Part shown: positions 34,691-45,696 of the stretch, one piece after another | How the letters are laid out: each line of letters opens with the position of its first letter | Position numbering within the stretch: the first letter of the stretch is position 1 | DNA from: Paragonimus westermani | Lineage: Eukaryota > Platyhelminthes > Trematoda > Plagiorchiida > Troglotrematidae | Direction of reading: 5' to 3' | Assembly: GCA_008508345.1 (NCBI GenBank) | Contig: QNGE01000275.1 | Coordinates: 273,757-337,756, forward strand | Length of the DNA: 64,000 nt | Made by a program: the position numbers and the translations under genes | Notes under the pieces: generated by a model | What the model was told of the DNA's origin: nothing | The model's input: only the letters and a program-made list of their open reading frames with translations | The model's database searches: none

Positions 34691-37600
34691 AGGAGGAGGC
34701 CTGAGATCAGTTGTAAGTGGGGCTTGGACTATATCAACCTACTCCTGGTAGTATACTTGCACCCACTAATTATTGTTCGCAAGTTACAAAGTACTGTCAG
34801 TTATGTAGCCTGAATGACTGAGCTTAAAATAGAGCACTTTGGACTTTCGAGAAAAAGGTGAGGGTAATTAGAAGGAATACTATACGGAAAATTTTCCGAG
34901 AAACTTTTTGTTAGAAAAAGTGGCCCAGTTAAATGAAATGCCTTGGTCAGCGATTGATTTCAGGTGTTTGCGTCTAGCCTTGCCACCAAGGGGCTGATCG
35001 TTTTCTCACCTTCTAATATAATACGTCTCCCATCTGTCTAAAGTAACTGTTTTAGTTATGCAACTAACTCTCGATGCATAACGAAGTTCGGATAACGTCA
35101 TCTTTTAACGTAATCACTTTTTCCACATTACGTTTTGTTTATTCTGATCTTTCGTTGTCGTTTCATCTCTCCCAATGCAGCACTACGTCGTAACACCAAC
35201 CTCATGGTATACAAAATAGTGAAGCAAATATATTTATATCAATCTCGATGTTCTTACTGCAGCAAAAATATGTGGTACAAAGTACAAACTCACGAATTGG
35301 AGAAGTTTCGGAGTTGATGAGAACACTTAATAGCAAGTAAATACTACTCACGCACAACATGGTTGTACCCGTCTGCTGACTGCAATGTTGTAACGATACA
35401 CCAAGTCGAACGCACTGAAACATCAGTGGACCCAGCCAGTGTGAATCGTGGAATGTTTAACATTGCGGCCGATGAAACGTCCCTAACTTGCGCACGTTAT
35501 CCAAACAAACAATCAACATCACGTGATTGACTTGAATTTAGTTCACCTGTCGTTTTCCGTTGTGTGCTGTTGTGGCCAACCAGGTTGCTTATTCAGGTTT
35601 CCAGAATTGTGTGGTTGAACAACGACAATTCAGACCGGTTTAGTGTGAGCTGCCAATGAGAACCTGCACACTTTCACACCTATGTCTTACACAATGCAGT
35701 TTGCAGTATACAGTACAGTTTTCATGTTTGCCTAGTTTTAGACTATGACTTGGGAACCAAATGTACGCTGAATTTCTTATTAAGCAATGATTACTAATAA
35801 AGTACCGTCAACCCAGATAACAACATCAGCTAGCCGGAATCGAATGTTCATACGGTTCAAGTGTCAAAATGATGCAAACGTTCTACTACAACCGGTCTTA
35901 TCTGAACGTTTATGTTACCGAACTTTGTATCGTCTGCAAAGTTGCCTAGGACGTCCAGCATTCAACCGCGATATAGCCAAGAAGAAGTGTTCGCAAAGAT
36001 GGCTCCTTAGTCAATTAAACTAACCGTTTTTGTTGGAGACACGAAGTCACAAGACGGACTTGGACAGTTCTTGTTTGACCATCCCAGTAAACGTAATAAC
36101 TGTTCCGACAATGAATATTATAGTGAATTGTGACAGCGCTGTGAAATACTAGTCGATCTGATAATGAATCTCTGAAGGCGAGCTTACTCACTGCACTGCA
36201 TTTTCCACAACTTTTCACATCAGTATACGCCATGTTTTCGTGGTTAAATGATCATTGTTTATAGTTACATGTCAAGCTTGACCTTCAACTTGCAATTTTT
36301 TAAAATAATAAGTTGATGTAACCTTATCTTCTTGAGTCCACAATGTATGATGAACTTATCACCACATGCACCATAATTGACCAGAGATCAACCTGGTAAC
36401 GTTAATAACCTCTGATCTGAATCCTATTTGATGTATCCTGTTGGCTACAGATGTTTGCTCAGAGTCACTTAAATGTCAGGTAGTGCCCTATAAGTTGTTT
36501 AATCACAAGGCGACATTTTTTTATGAATACCTTTTGTTCGCACACCCTTGTCACCTAATGGCTGATATATTCAGTCGCATTCTAGATAGCTTTCCAAAGT
36601 AGAGTCTAGGCCTGAAGTCCTTTTGATTTATATAGTTCAGAAGAAATTTTCTCCAGTGCGTAGCAACGTACTCCTGTGTTAAGGTATTTGAATGACGCAT
36701 CGGTTTTAGTTAGCTTCTATATGTTGTGCCTGGTCGTCGAAATCGGTGTCCTAGGATTCTTATTCATTACACGTTTTGGATACGGCCACTGTGATATAGG
36801 CACGAGTAGAGTGTCCCCTTTCCGGGAGATAAGAGGTTCGAGGGCAAACTTGACAGAACTGGAAAATATAACCCTTAATTTTTTCTGAATCTCATATTGG
36901 ACCGGTTCTGAAGGTCCTGTGAAAAAACAGATTGAAGAGTTGCCGATATGTTATCGTTTGAATAATATTAGTGAAATCCAGAGAGGTAACCTGAGTCATT
37001 CAGATTTTATCAGGTGACCGTCATACAGGACTTATTTTTCAAGAGTACAGTGGCCTGTGGTCTTTCAGAGTAGCTGAATGTTTAACAAACACAATTTTTA
37101 CTGTTGACTAATCTTAAGGTAATAAAACTGACTGAGCTCTGGTTATGTTTGGACGGAAAAGCAACGCATGTTTCCCACGTGATACTCGATGATTAGGACT
37201 GACTCAATGCCGTCTGTCGAAAACCATTGCAGGGAGAGGGTCACTCCATTATTGAGCATCAATAAACCAAAGGGATAGTTCCGTCACTTCACAGAAATAC
37301 ATCCAGATTAACGAACTGTACTCAGTTTTACTTCGTGTGTTGGTAGCCCGTAGATTAACGGTCGAAGTAAAATTCGCAAGCAACGAAGTAAGCAGGACTT
37401 CTACACTTATGCAGACTTCCCAGTTAGCCTTTGTGGAGACGACGCATTGTATTCCGGTTTCTTCCGTGTAATACCACAGCAGTCCTACGTACTAGTCATT
37501 TAAAATACTGACCACCATCTGATGAAACAATCATGTTTATTGGTGACCACATTTTAGGCCAGTCCAAATCATCACATCCAAATGCTCAGTCATATTCGTT

Positions 37601-40600
37601 CATACGCAACGCTCAGGCTGCAAAACGATTTTAAAAGGTGCGATATTTACCACCTCGTAGTATATGCTAATTAAATCGTGCCTGACGCACGATCAATGTG
37701 ATAATATACGAGTGGTGTCCAGCTGAACCTTTGACTATTAGCCACCAGTCAATAAATTGCTCGGCAAATTTTATGATTTATGCAAGTGCAAATCGGATGA
37801 CAAATTCTAATCTGGAGATCATTGTCTGAAACTGACAAGGCGTTTGTGTTGACTGCTGTCGAAACCGTCGAGCTTCATTCACAGCAGAATGCGGCCGAGA
37901 GTTCCCAGATAATGGTCGCTTACTTATGGAATCACTGTTTTCGATCATCAGAGGCATATATGGAGCAGACCACAAGGAGAGGGTCATCAGTGCCCTCCCA
38001 ACTGGAAATAGAATCACCCTGCAACTTACTACCAGTTCAAAGAATCACCTCACCTTAGCAAAATCAGTAGCAGATTGCAGCACACAGTAGCTACACGTAT
38101 ACCCCGACATGATGCGGGAACGAATAATTGATTTGAAATGACCAATTGCTCCTACACAATGTGTGGCACCAGATTTCGAAAACAGTGTTAATACCAGGGG
38201 GGAGATTTTCCGTGACAGTTCACGAGCAGATAAGCGCGGATAAGCTATCGCCTGATGTGAAAATCTTACAGTTTTGTTCATGCTGACCCACTACGCTAGG
38301 ATTAGCTTAATGGCACCTTTGCAAAATAAAGTTAGGGGCTCCAGTATTTGGAATTAGTTAAGTCCGCGTAGAGCGTGGAGAAGAACTGTAATGCACCGCG
38401 GTCCTCTAATGTACAGCCACTAGAAGCTGCTGTGGCCAGATGGTCCTTGCCCTGATGAACGATCATACGAGACGCTTTATTTTGGCATGTTTGTGAAAGT
38501 TAAAAATTAAATTGTCATTACTAGCCCACTCGGATCTATTTTCACCATCCGCGATCGCACCGACTTAGACGGACTTGATTATTCTCGAGGTCATTATCAT
38601 TACTTTCTGTTCTTCGGGATGCATATTAAACTGACTGACAGAGTCTAGCCGATGAACATGGTCAGGTAGCCCTCAGGAAAGGCTGACATGTTCTTGTGAA
38701 GAATCAAGCGTCCGGCTGGAAAGTCTTTGTCGTTTGTTACGTAACCGAGGACGGTTTTATGGGCACTGTGCCTTAGACCAATATTCTGAGTGAGTGATTC
38801 ATGTTGACCACATCACAATGCACCTTAGTTGATCGCTATCAATTTGATAACGCAATTATTCCAAATCATGCTAGATTCTGTTAAACTCCGTTGTTGCAAA
38901 GATGAAGGCCAGCAAACTTGGTCTCCCCGAAACAGGCTGTAATGTTCAAACTGTTTAATCACACTCTCGAGGTGAACCAATTTTATCGCAATCAGCCATT
39001 AGATTCTCTGTAACTTCTACTTCTAACTGTTAAGCTACTCGTATTCAGTAATTTGAAGCAATTCTTCACTAATTGTTTACAATCGCTTTGCCAGTGCTAA
39101 TAGAACGTACGGACAGTGAACTGTCAACGTCAATGAACTTGTATATAATAGGAGTTAGTGATTTATAAGATTCTCATTGGTAATTTGAATCCACTTTATG
39201 AAACAACAATGATTCCTCCTGATTTCCTTTTACGTGCACACATAAATCAAGTCTTGAAAATAAGGAAGTAGTTTGCATTTCTAACTACACAGCGAAGTCA
39301 GTTATCACTGGCGCTGCTACGCTCTACGGTTCAAAGCATAATCAGACTTACCGAACATTCCAACATTCGAATTCAAAAGTAAGCACAGTCAGACACTCCA
39401 AGGATTAGTCAGATTATCGCAAGCAATTAATTTTTCTATCTAGTTATTTTACACTCATGTGTCACATAAAAAGCCAGAATGAACCACGAAATGCGATCAC
39501 TGTGCTCGACCCCACGACCGGCTTGGCGTGATACGAGTTTAACTGGGCATATACTCCTTATCCATTGCCTGTCTCCGCTTATTCTGTATATCCAGTTGGA
39601 TTAAACGGTTTCAGTCAGCTCATCTGCAGTTAAGGATATACTTACATTGGCAGAGCGTACCGTAATCTGAGGCGGAGAAGGGCGGCCCCAAGTAACGAGT
39701 ACAGACGATGACCCAAAACGGATCGTTATCTCAATATCTGAACAGAACTCCGGCGTCTTCGACTGTGAGAAACTTAGTCTGAACAGGTAACGTGGCTTAC
39801 CCCACCACTTCTTTTGTGAGCCCGTAATCTAAATACAACTCCAAGAGTTGCACATCAAACGTCACGCACTGACAATGCTGATACAGTCATCCACGTTGCC
39901 GTTCACGCCACCCAGATATCTGCCATTCCTACGTTCGTTTGTTTCACTGCCTGATCGCCTTGCCCCACACGACTGAAATTTTCAAGTAATTAACTGATAT
40001 AAATGAATGAGATAATGAGCTGTGAAACAGTAGGGGTTTTTTAATTAATGCGAACTGAACAGGATTCACGGTGGACCACAGATTTCTTAGTCTCATAGAA
40101 TTTTCAGTCAACCGTTTTCGAAAAGAAATACTGTAACTACTCTGTTAACTCTAACCCACGTATAGAATTTCTCTCTGAATCAAAATCATTGAAATCATCA
40201 AAATGGTCGACTAATATTTTGATTACTGGTGTGTGAGAGAGAGGGTTGTTTTGGTTTTCACAGGTTGACCACCACTCAAAAATTGGAGTTAGTTAGATTA
40301 TCTGCACCGTTTGAGTCTTATCTTCACGGCGACCAGCTAACACATCAAGACTGGTTGAAGGCTCTCTCATGCATACAAACACAAAAGATGTGTAATGATG
40401 AGGCTGGTCAGTTTTAGCTCCAGTTAAGTTGAACTCATTGATTAAATGTCTCTCCTATCTTGTCTAACTGGAAAATATGCCTAATCTAGTTTTGCTTGTG
40501 ATAGCTCAATCGGAGAACTAAGAAATTATTGTGAAATCATTTCGTTTCCAAAGAGTGGCAAAAACTCAGCTCCAATAACTAGTTGTTCGTGAATAACAAA

Positions 40601-40740
40601 CATCGTATGGAAAATTAGTACCGGTGTTGAGAATGCACAAGAACTGAGGTATTTAACCAAAGCACTGGTCGTCATTTTTCGATGGACAACAATATCCCTA
40701 AACTTTCAAAATTAAACACTGCCAGTATTTTCAGGTTGAA
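34691..40740. other. Intronic, no gene recognised
   Basis: A weak pol III-like pair of boxes near 36797-36845 was considered and rejected. A frame of 78 codons at 37822-38058 (plus) has a reasonable amino-acid mix but no splice context or recognised motif. Other frames are short. No Penelope, LINE or LTR motif was found. Confidence 0.35.
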
Positions 40741-40876
40741 CATCGCCCACATTCTCAAAAGTGGCTGGCTGGAATGTTTATCTGAATGCGAAGGCTGCGA
40801 TCAAATGTGAGTGATGGTCAACTTGAAAATAAACCAAATCCCCGACTACTCATCAGTAATCTAAAATATCGCCTAA

Positions 40877-40911
40877 CAGGTTTAATGAGATCAGTGATCT
40901 CGACCTGTCTC
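40877..40911 (+). other. Small hairpin inside the repeat leader
   Basis: GAGATCA (40887-40893) pairs with TGATCTC (40895-40901), and an outer CAGGT/ACCTG pair surrounds it. This part is present only in the tandem copy, so its conservation cannot be judged here. Confidence 0.4.
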
Positions 40912-41062
40912 GAAAGTCCTAATCGCAGGGTTAGCGATTGGAGTTTACAGGACAGTCACTGTGTCTGCTCCCGAGACGACGGGGCAACCTGATCATTGCT
41001 CACAAGCGAAAGTGGTTGAGCATTCAGATTTGATGATTCGGTCGTGCATAGTGTGAGGTCAA

Positions 41063-41117
41063 TGGCGCGGTAGTCAACAGGGTTGCCTCATTATCGGAAT
41101 GGCCGGAGTTCAAATCC
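41063..41117 (+). promoter_or_regulatory. Internal pol III promoter (A and B boxes), copy C
   Basis: A box TGGCGCGGTAG lies at 41063-41073, slightly off consensus compared with copy A. B box GAGTTCAAATCC lies at 41106-41117. Spacing is the same as in copy A. Confidence 0.65.
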
Positions 41118-41135
41118 CGGCCGTGGCAAGGATAT

Positions 41136-41180
41136 GCACTACTGACGAGCTCTAATGAGAGCGAAACTCGAGTTTAGCGC
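41136..41180 (+). ncRNA. Type I hammerhead ribozyme, copy C
   Basis: Stem I pairs GCACTA (41136-41141) with TAGCGC (41175-41180) with one A-C mismatch. CTGACGA is at 41142-41148. Stem II is a perfect 5-bp GCTCT/AGAGC pair (41149-41153 with 41158-41162) with an AATG loop. GAA is at 41163-41165. Stem III is ACT/AGT with a CG loop (41166-41173). The cut is predicted after U41174. All core residues fit. Copies A and C each have one mismatch, in different stems, so their consensus is a perfect ribozyme. Confidence 0.8.
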
Positions 41181-41183
41181 TTC

Positions 41184-41187
41184 TTTT
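41184..41187 (+). terminator. Possible pol III T4 terminator, copy C
   Basis: TTCTTTT follows the ribozyme directly, with a minimal run of four T residues. It corresponds to the T7 run of copy A. Confidence 0.4.
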
Positions 41188-41295
41188 CGAAAGAGGCTGG
41201 CTGGAAAGTCTATCTGAATGCGAAGGCTGCGATCAAATGTGAGTGATGTTCAACTTGAAAATAATCGAAATCCCCGATTTCTCATTATTAACCTG

Positions 41296-42788
41296 GCACT
41301 GTTGTCAAAATTATCGCCAATTACCTAGGCATGCTAATCACACAAATGACCTATCACGTTTAATTGTTCAAGACAGTATGGTCGCTATACAGATACCGAT
41401 TTAGCCGTGTATCTACAAGAGAAGCTCTTCTCCCAGAAATACAAGAGGGAAGAAATTCAAAGAGCAGTTAACACCTAAAATTCCAACCTCTGTAGTTCAC
41501 TATAAAGTATCACAGAGCGAAGTATTTCCTGCAAGAGACCTTGCTGTCGAACAATATCAACTGTGTGTTTGCCGTAACTACAAGTATGAAACGTTCATCA
41601 CGATTGTAGTTCACGGACTGGACAGTGAGAATAGTGACAGCGCCTCTTCAGCTAGTCACACTGGATACCGCTGTGTGGTGGTGGTAATTCACAACCGTTG
41701 CCACTGGTTTCAGTTTTTATTCTTTGCCAGACTGAAGAAAGCAACGAAGTTTTATACAAAAGTTCAATTGCTCTTACTGCACAAAACGGCAGTGAGCTAA
41801 GGTAACATTCCAAGAGTTAAAACAGCAATAACTTTGACGAATACTGCGTATATAAAAATACTTCAATGTGTTCAACAAGGTTGTTTCCCTTCACATCTTT
41901 CAGGGCAGTTAAGGAAGTATTTAACAGGACAGATTACCCGTTGGACGATGGAATGTTAAAGAGGGTAGCATAGTGATGTAACATTTGACTGTCACGGTTT
42001 TTGAGCCGTATACCGAAGTTTGCAAACTCTTTCTTATTTAGGAGTCAGACTTCCCCTTGGATGCAAGAAATTTTACTAAGTTCATTGAAGAAAATGAAAA
42101 CCTATGCTTTATATGATGTCTTCATGGTGTTGATTAGGATCGAACTTTCCTTAATTTGCTCTTCCAGCCCTGAAATTTCATGATTATTGCGTCAGTTTTT
42201 CTTCCTGCCAAAAATATAAACTATCATGGTCTCAGACTGTTGATGCTTCTAAAATTCTAAAATTTAGAACGCAGAAATTAGAATGAATTGATAACTGAAA
42301 TGTCAAAAAGTACTCTATAATGCACAATGTGGTCTGCATAGTTGACTTTTGAGGCAAATTGACAACAGCGATCGGTTGAAACAGTCACTCTTGTTAGCTA
42401 CTAATATTAAGCACTGCGGTTGTCAAATTTGAGCAACAGGTCTCTACGTAATACTCCTTGACATATCCTGTCTTGTGAATTCCCTAGCTTGACTTTCGGT
42501 CTACATTCAACTTCATCGAAAGTTTTGCGCAACTGGCATCTTCCCACTGCTATCGATCGCTGTTTTTTAGCAAACGAACATTTGAAACCTCTGCAGCAGT
42601 ATTTCTTATTTATGGACGAAAAATGCGAAGCAAGTAATGTGGTGACTTACACAACAAACGAATAGACTGAATCACTCAAATTCCTTTTCTTGTTCGAACA
42701 AAATGTTTCAAGCTTTGTTACATTGTTTTCAGATTCTATTATATGTGTCTACTCTACGAAGGGAATACCATAAAAATTGCTTTTGGAG
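41296..42788. other. Intronic, no feature recognised
   Basis: Short frames only. Near 41404-41478 a broken frame (YLQEKLFSQKYKREEIQRAV) looks helix-like but has no family assignment. Confidence 0.35.
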
Positions 42789-42802
42789 CACAAATCCTAT
42801 TG
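42789..42802 (+). repeat. Left target-site duplication of foldback element III
   Basis: CACAAATCCTATTG recurs exactly at 43065-43078. The two copies flank the palindromic insertion. Confidence 0.8.
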
Positions 42803-43064
42803 AAAAACAGATTGGGAATAACACAACGTTACGAGCAAGTTGTAATACTCTGTTTCAACCACCTCGGGTGGCCTTTCTCAGGAGTGTTGTAATCGATTTC
42901 GATTACAACACTCCTAAGGAAGGCCACCCAAAGTGGTTGGAGCGTAGAGTATTACAAATTGCTCGTAACATTGTGTTATTCTCAATCTGTATATCGATAA
43001 TATGTTAAACACGACGCCCAAACTATTCGAGTTCATTCGCACTAAATTTGGTGCGGATATCTTA
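42803..43064 (-). mobile_element. Foldback element III (262 bp)
   Basis: Inverted arms 42807-42895 and 42900-42990 meet at a 4-nt loop (ATTT) with a handful of mismatches, giving a hairpin of nearly 90 bp. A unique segment of 74 bp follows (42991-43064). Perfect 14-bp duplications flank it. The reverse complement matches element II from GATATCCGCACCAAATTTAG through the head and both arms. This copy has the more complete palindrome and perfect duplications, so it looks younger. No reading frame or transposase is present, so it is non-autonomous. Confidence 0.82.
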
Positions 43065-43078
43065 CACAAATCCTATTG
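43065..43078 (+). repeat. Right target-site duplication of foldback element III
   Basis: Exact second copy of CACAAATCCTATTG. Confidence 0.8.
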
Positions 43079-44877
43079 CTTACATTACTGATATGCGTCA
43101 CTCTTCTAGGCCGAAAAAATTAAAATTTGCCCAATTGTTACGTCTATTCAATCTCCTCGAAAATATTGACACCGCAACCAATATTTACACACTGCTCTTG
43201 TGCCTGATACCGTCTTTTAGTCTGTAAACAAATAAGTCCGAGATATTTTTGAGTTACGTTGTACGTTTAAAATCACCTGGTTCACCATGTGAAACAAACC
43301 CAAACCATATTTTGAATCATTTTTGGAGGGAGTTTTAACCATAAAATCCTTGAAAGATAACAGTTTACGCAAAGGTCGGTAATGTGTGCCTTGAGTTAAT
43401 TTTCGTACTCATACTGAACTGTCGGAGTAAACATGTGGACGCGGAAAAAGATTGCAGTCGAATTCACTTGCAGGAAACTAGAAATAACGATGGTTTTATA
43501 AATAAACCTCTGAAAGCAAATCCTCTGAAACGAAGGTGGCAACTCTTCGAGTATGCAGAGCGGAAATTGTGCTTAATTCCATGAACCTTATGCGAACAAA
43601 ACATAACTACCCCAAAAGCCTTTGCTGTTTGTGGGTTAAACGGTCAACAGTTTGGCGGAGGTTTCACAGTAGATTATAGCAAAACTGTATCAGCCTCTCT
43701 TTTATGTAGGAAGAGATTATATGCCTGAGAGATATGAGGGTGGTGTATGATGTTGGAGAGATTGTGAGCTGGGAGCGGCAGAACTTAAAAGTAACTGTCC
43801 GTACATAATGTTTTGGAGGAAGTTTTGGTAATTTTCCAATAAAGCGTTTATTCCCACGGTTGTGAATTACGCATTAAATGCTGCTTAGCTAGTGTGTAAC
43901 AAAATTAACGGAAATGACGTTGTACTCAGTGAATACTCAAATGTATACAGTCGTCACAAGCACATAGAAGGACAACGAAAGTAATATGCCCCATGATTAA
44001 ACAGGTTCATTGCTAAATTCTTCCACACGTCATTCATTGCGTTTCATCAAGTGATCATGTAAAGACTATCCTTAGCAGTTAAGTGCATGCGTGTAAAACA
44101 TCAACTGAACTGTGTACAGCTACAAAATTCACCTGGATGATTTTAACAATATATTTAGCAAATTGTTGTCGTCGGAACATCGACCCACATTTACTGCCTT
44201 AACTGATAATTGTGTTATCCAACACAGCAGACATAAGCATACAAACACAAAGTGGCTAAACATTGCATCTTAGCACAAGCTTCAGTAACCGTAACAGGTC
44301 CTTCATGGTTAAATTGTCTAATGCTCATCATTAAATGACTACAGTTGAAGGAGCTCCTTGTGTGGTACCACTTAGTATAGCCGGTCGGGTGCGTACTATT
44401 CAAAGAACGGTTTTGGGCCAGTTACTTGCTCATTTGCAGTCAGTAGGTTGTACGTGTTTGAATGAACAACTGTGTCAGTTTAATGCTGAGAACCGAAGCC
44501 ACTATGTACTAGGCAAAAGACCCTGAGAACCTCGTCAGAAACAGGGCGATTCGTGGCAAACTATGTGATAACTGTAATGTAGGGTTTTAAATCTAATCAC
44601 CAGGCAAGGTAATGTGAATTTTGATTGACCTTGAAGTAAGGTTTACCCAAGCCTCCAGAATTGTTAAGTTCATTGGAAACAATACGTGTTTAATTTAGTT
44701 GAGAACGTTTGTGGTCGTAAAGTGAACGTCGCGGAATAGAAGTGCTGTTCTACAAAACTCTAACTGACCCATAAAGCAAAGTAACATGTCAGTAATTTCA
44801 ACAGAATCAAACAAAAAAGTTGTACACTTCTCTAATTTTATCCCTGTAGATTAAACTGTCCTCAACATTCGACTTAC
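43079..44877. other. Intronic, no feature recognised
   Basis: Frames of 66 codons at 43384 and 63 codons at 44335 (plus) lack recognisable motifs. Confidence 0.4.
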
Positions 44878-45696
44878 TTGTTTTCTGGCTTTCATTCTGT
44901 TCATTGTGTGTAATACGTAAAGCTGTTGATGAGACACATGTGTAGATATTGTAACCGACTCGTATTCGTTCCTCATCGCACGTGAGCTGTTATTGTTGAC
45001 AAACATCCCGGATGGCTTCGAGTCACGATACAAGTGCCATCCAATTTGAGCATACATGATTACAGTGATGCAAAGAGGGAAAGCATAGTAGAAAATAAAA
45101 TCACAGGTGTATACCGTTTTAGACGCTGTCTGTTCACTTTCAAACACACATGTTTCAAACGGACCATTCACCGATGAATATGTCTTTGTGGTTATAATGA
45201 ACATCCATGGGATATTATGTAATGTGGCAAACACCCATATTCCCGTAATAATTCGCACTGCTCGGTTGACAGTACACATATAATGAGCTTTCAAAGGATA
45301 ACAGATACCAAGCCATCGTTCAACAGAAAACGCACAAATCGACAGAACCGATACGGCCACTGTTAAGTATTGAACACAGACACTTAGACGACAAGCGGTT
45401 TTTCCAAAATTCCAATGACCGTAAGGAATGTATAGATCGTAGATCATCAGTAATGTAGTCGACAGTAAAACGAGTAGATCACTGGATGACAAGGACACCA
45501 GGTAGCAATTTGTCGGAGTATGTAGTCCTGGGGAGAATATCACGACAACCAGAACCACTAAATTGCCAATAAGGCCAATGAGTAATATCAGGCATAGAGA
45601 CAATGTGCCCACAATTCGATACGGTATAGAATAGAAATAGAATGGCATGTCCACAGAATGTTTGTCGGAAAATAACTGAGTAAGGTTTTCATACAT
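44878..45696 (-). CDS. TRH-receptor-like GPCR, first recognised exon with TM1-TM5
   Basis: This exon encodes residues 1-273 of a class A GPCR. The ATG at 45696-45694 is preceded in frame by a TAA 18 bases upstream, so it is a plausible start. N-glycosylation site NLT is at 4-6. Landmarks: GN at 44-45 (TM1), LSSSDLL with D73 (TM2), W95 in loop 1, C102 and C183 for the TM3-loop 2 disulfide, ERW at 126-128 in place of DRY, W154 (TM4), P207 and Y215 (TM5). TPTNCYLVSL at 60-69 and the ICYPLKA segment resemble vertebrate TRH receptors strongly. The exon ends KARKQ at a CAA-GTAAGT donor. The role inferred is a plasma-membrane neuropeptide receptor, probably Gq-coupled by family. The ligand is unproven. 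Confidence 0.92.

Larger units (their letters stand above)
40741..41295 (+). mobile_element. tRNA-like hammerhead repeat, partial tandem (copies D and C)
   Basis: The block TCTGAATGCGAAGGCTGCGA and its downstream continuation occur at 40781 and again at 41213, a period of 432 bp. Between them lies one complete unit (copy C): a leader, the tRNA-like centre, a hammerhead and a tail. Copy D is only the tail of a preceding unit. Its similarity to C begins at about 40743, which aligns with the predicted ribozyme cut at 41174/41175. Head-to-tail tandem units with hammerheads are a hallmark of SM-alpha, newt satellite 2 and retrozymes. Confidence 0.78.
18799..44877 (-). other. 26-kb phase-0 intron of the GPCR gene
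   Basis: It is bounded on the minus strand by a CAA-GTAAGT donor (GT at 44877-44876) and a pyrimidine-rich CAAG acceptor (18799). Joining across it restores a continuous receptor at the start of TM6. All the insertions described between 22.6 and 43.1 kb lie inside it. The Gypsy pol and the tRNA-like repeats are antisense to the host transcript. No convincing extra GPCR exon was seen inside, and none is needed to complete the fold. Confidence 0.85.

Noticed and set aside
36797..36845. A pol III-like pair (AGGCACGAGTAGA and AGGTTCGAGGGC)
   Set aside because: The A box is off consensus, the spacing to the B box is short, the last CC of the B box is missing, and no tRNA fold or second copy is seen.
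37822..38058. 78-codon plus-strand frame considered as an exon
   Set aside because: The amino-acid mix is plausible, but a frame of equal length lies opposite and no splice boundary or motif supports it.
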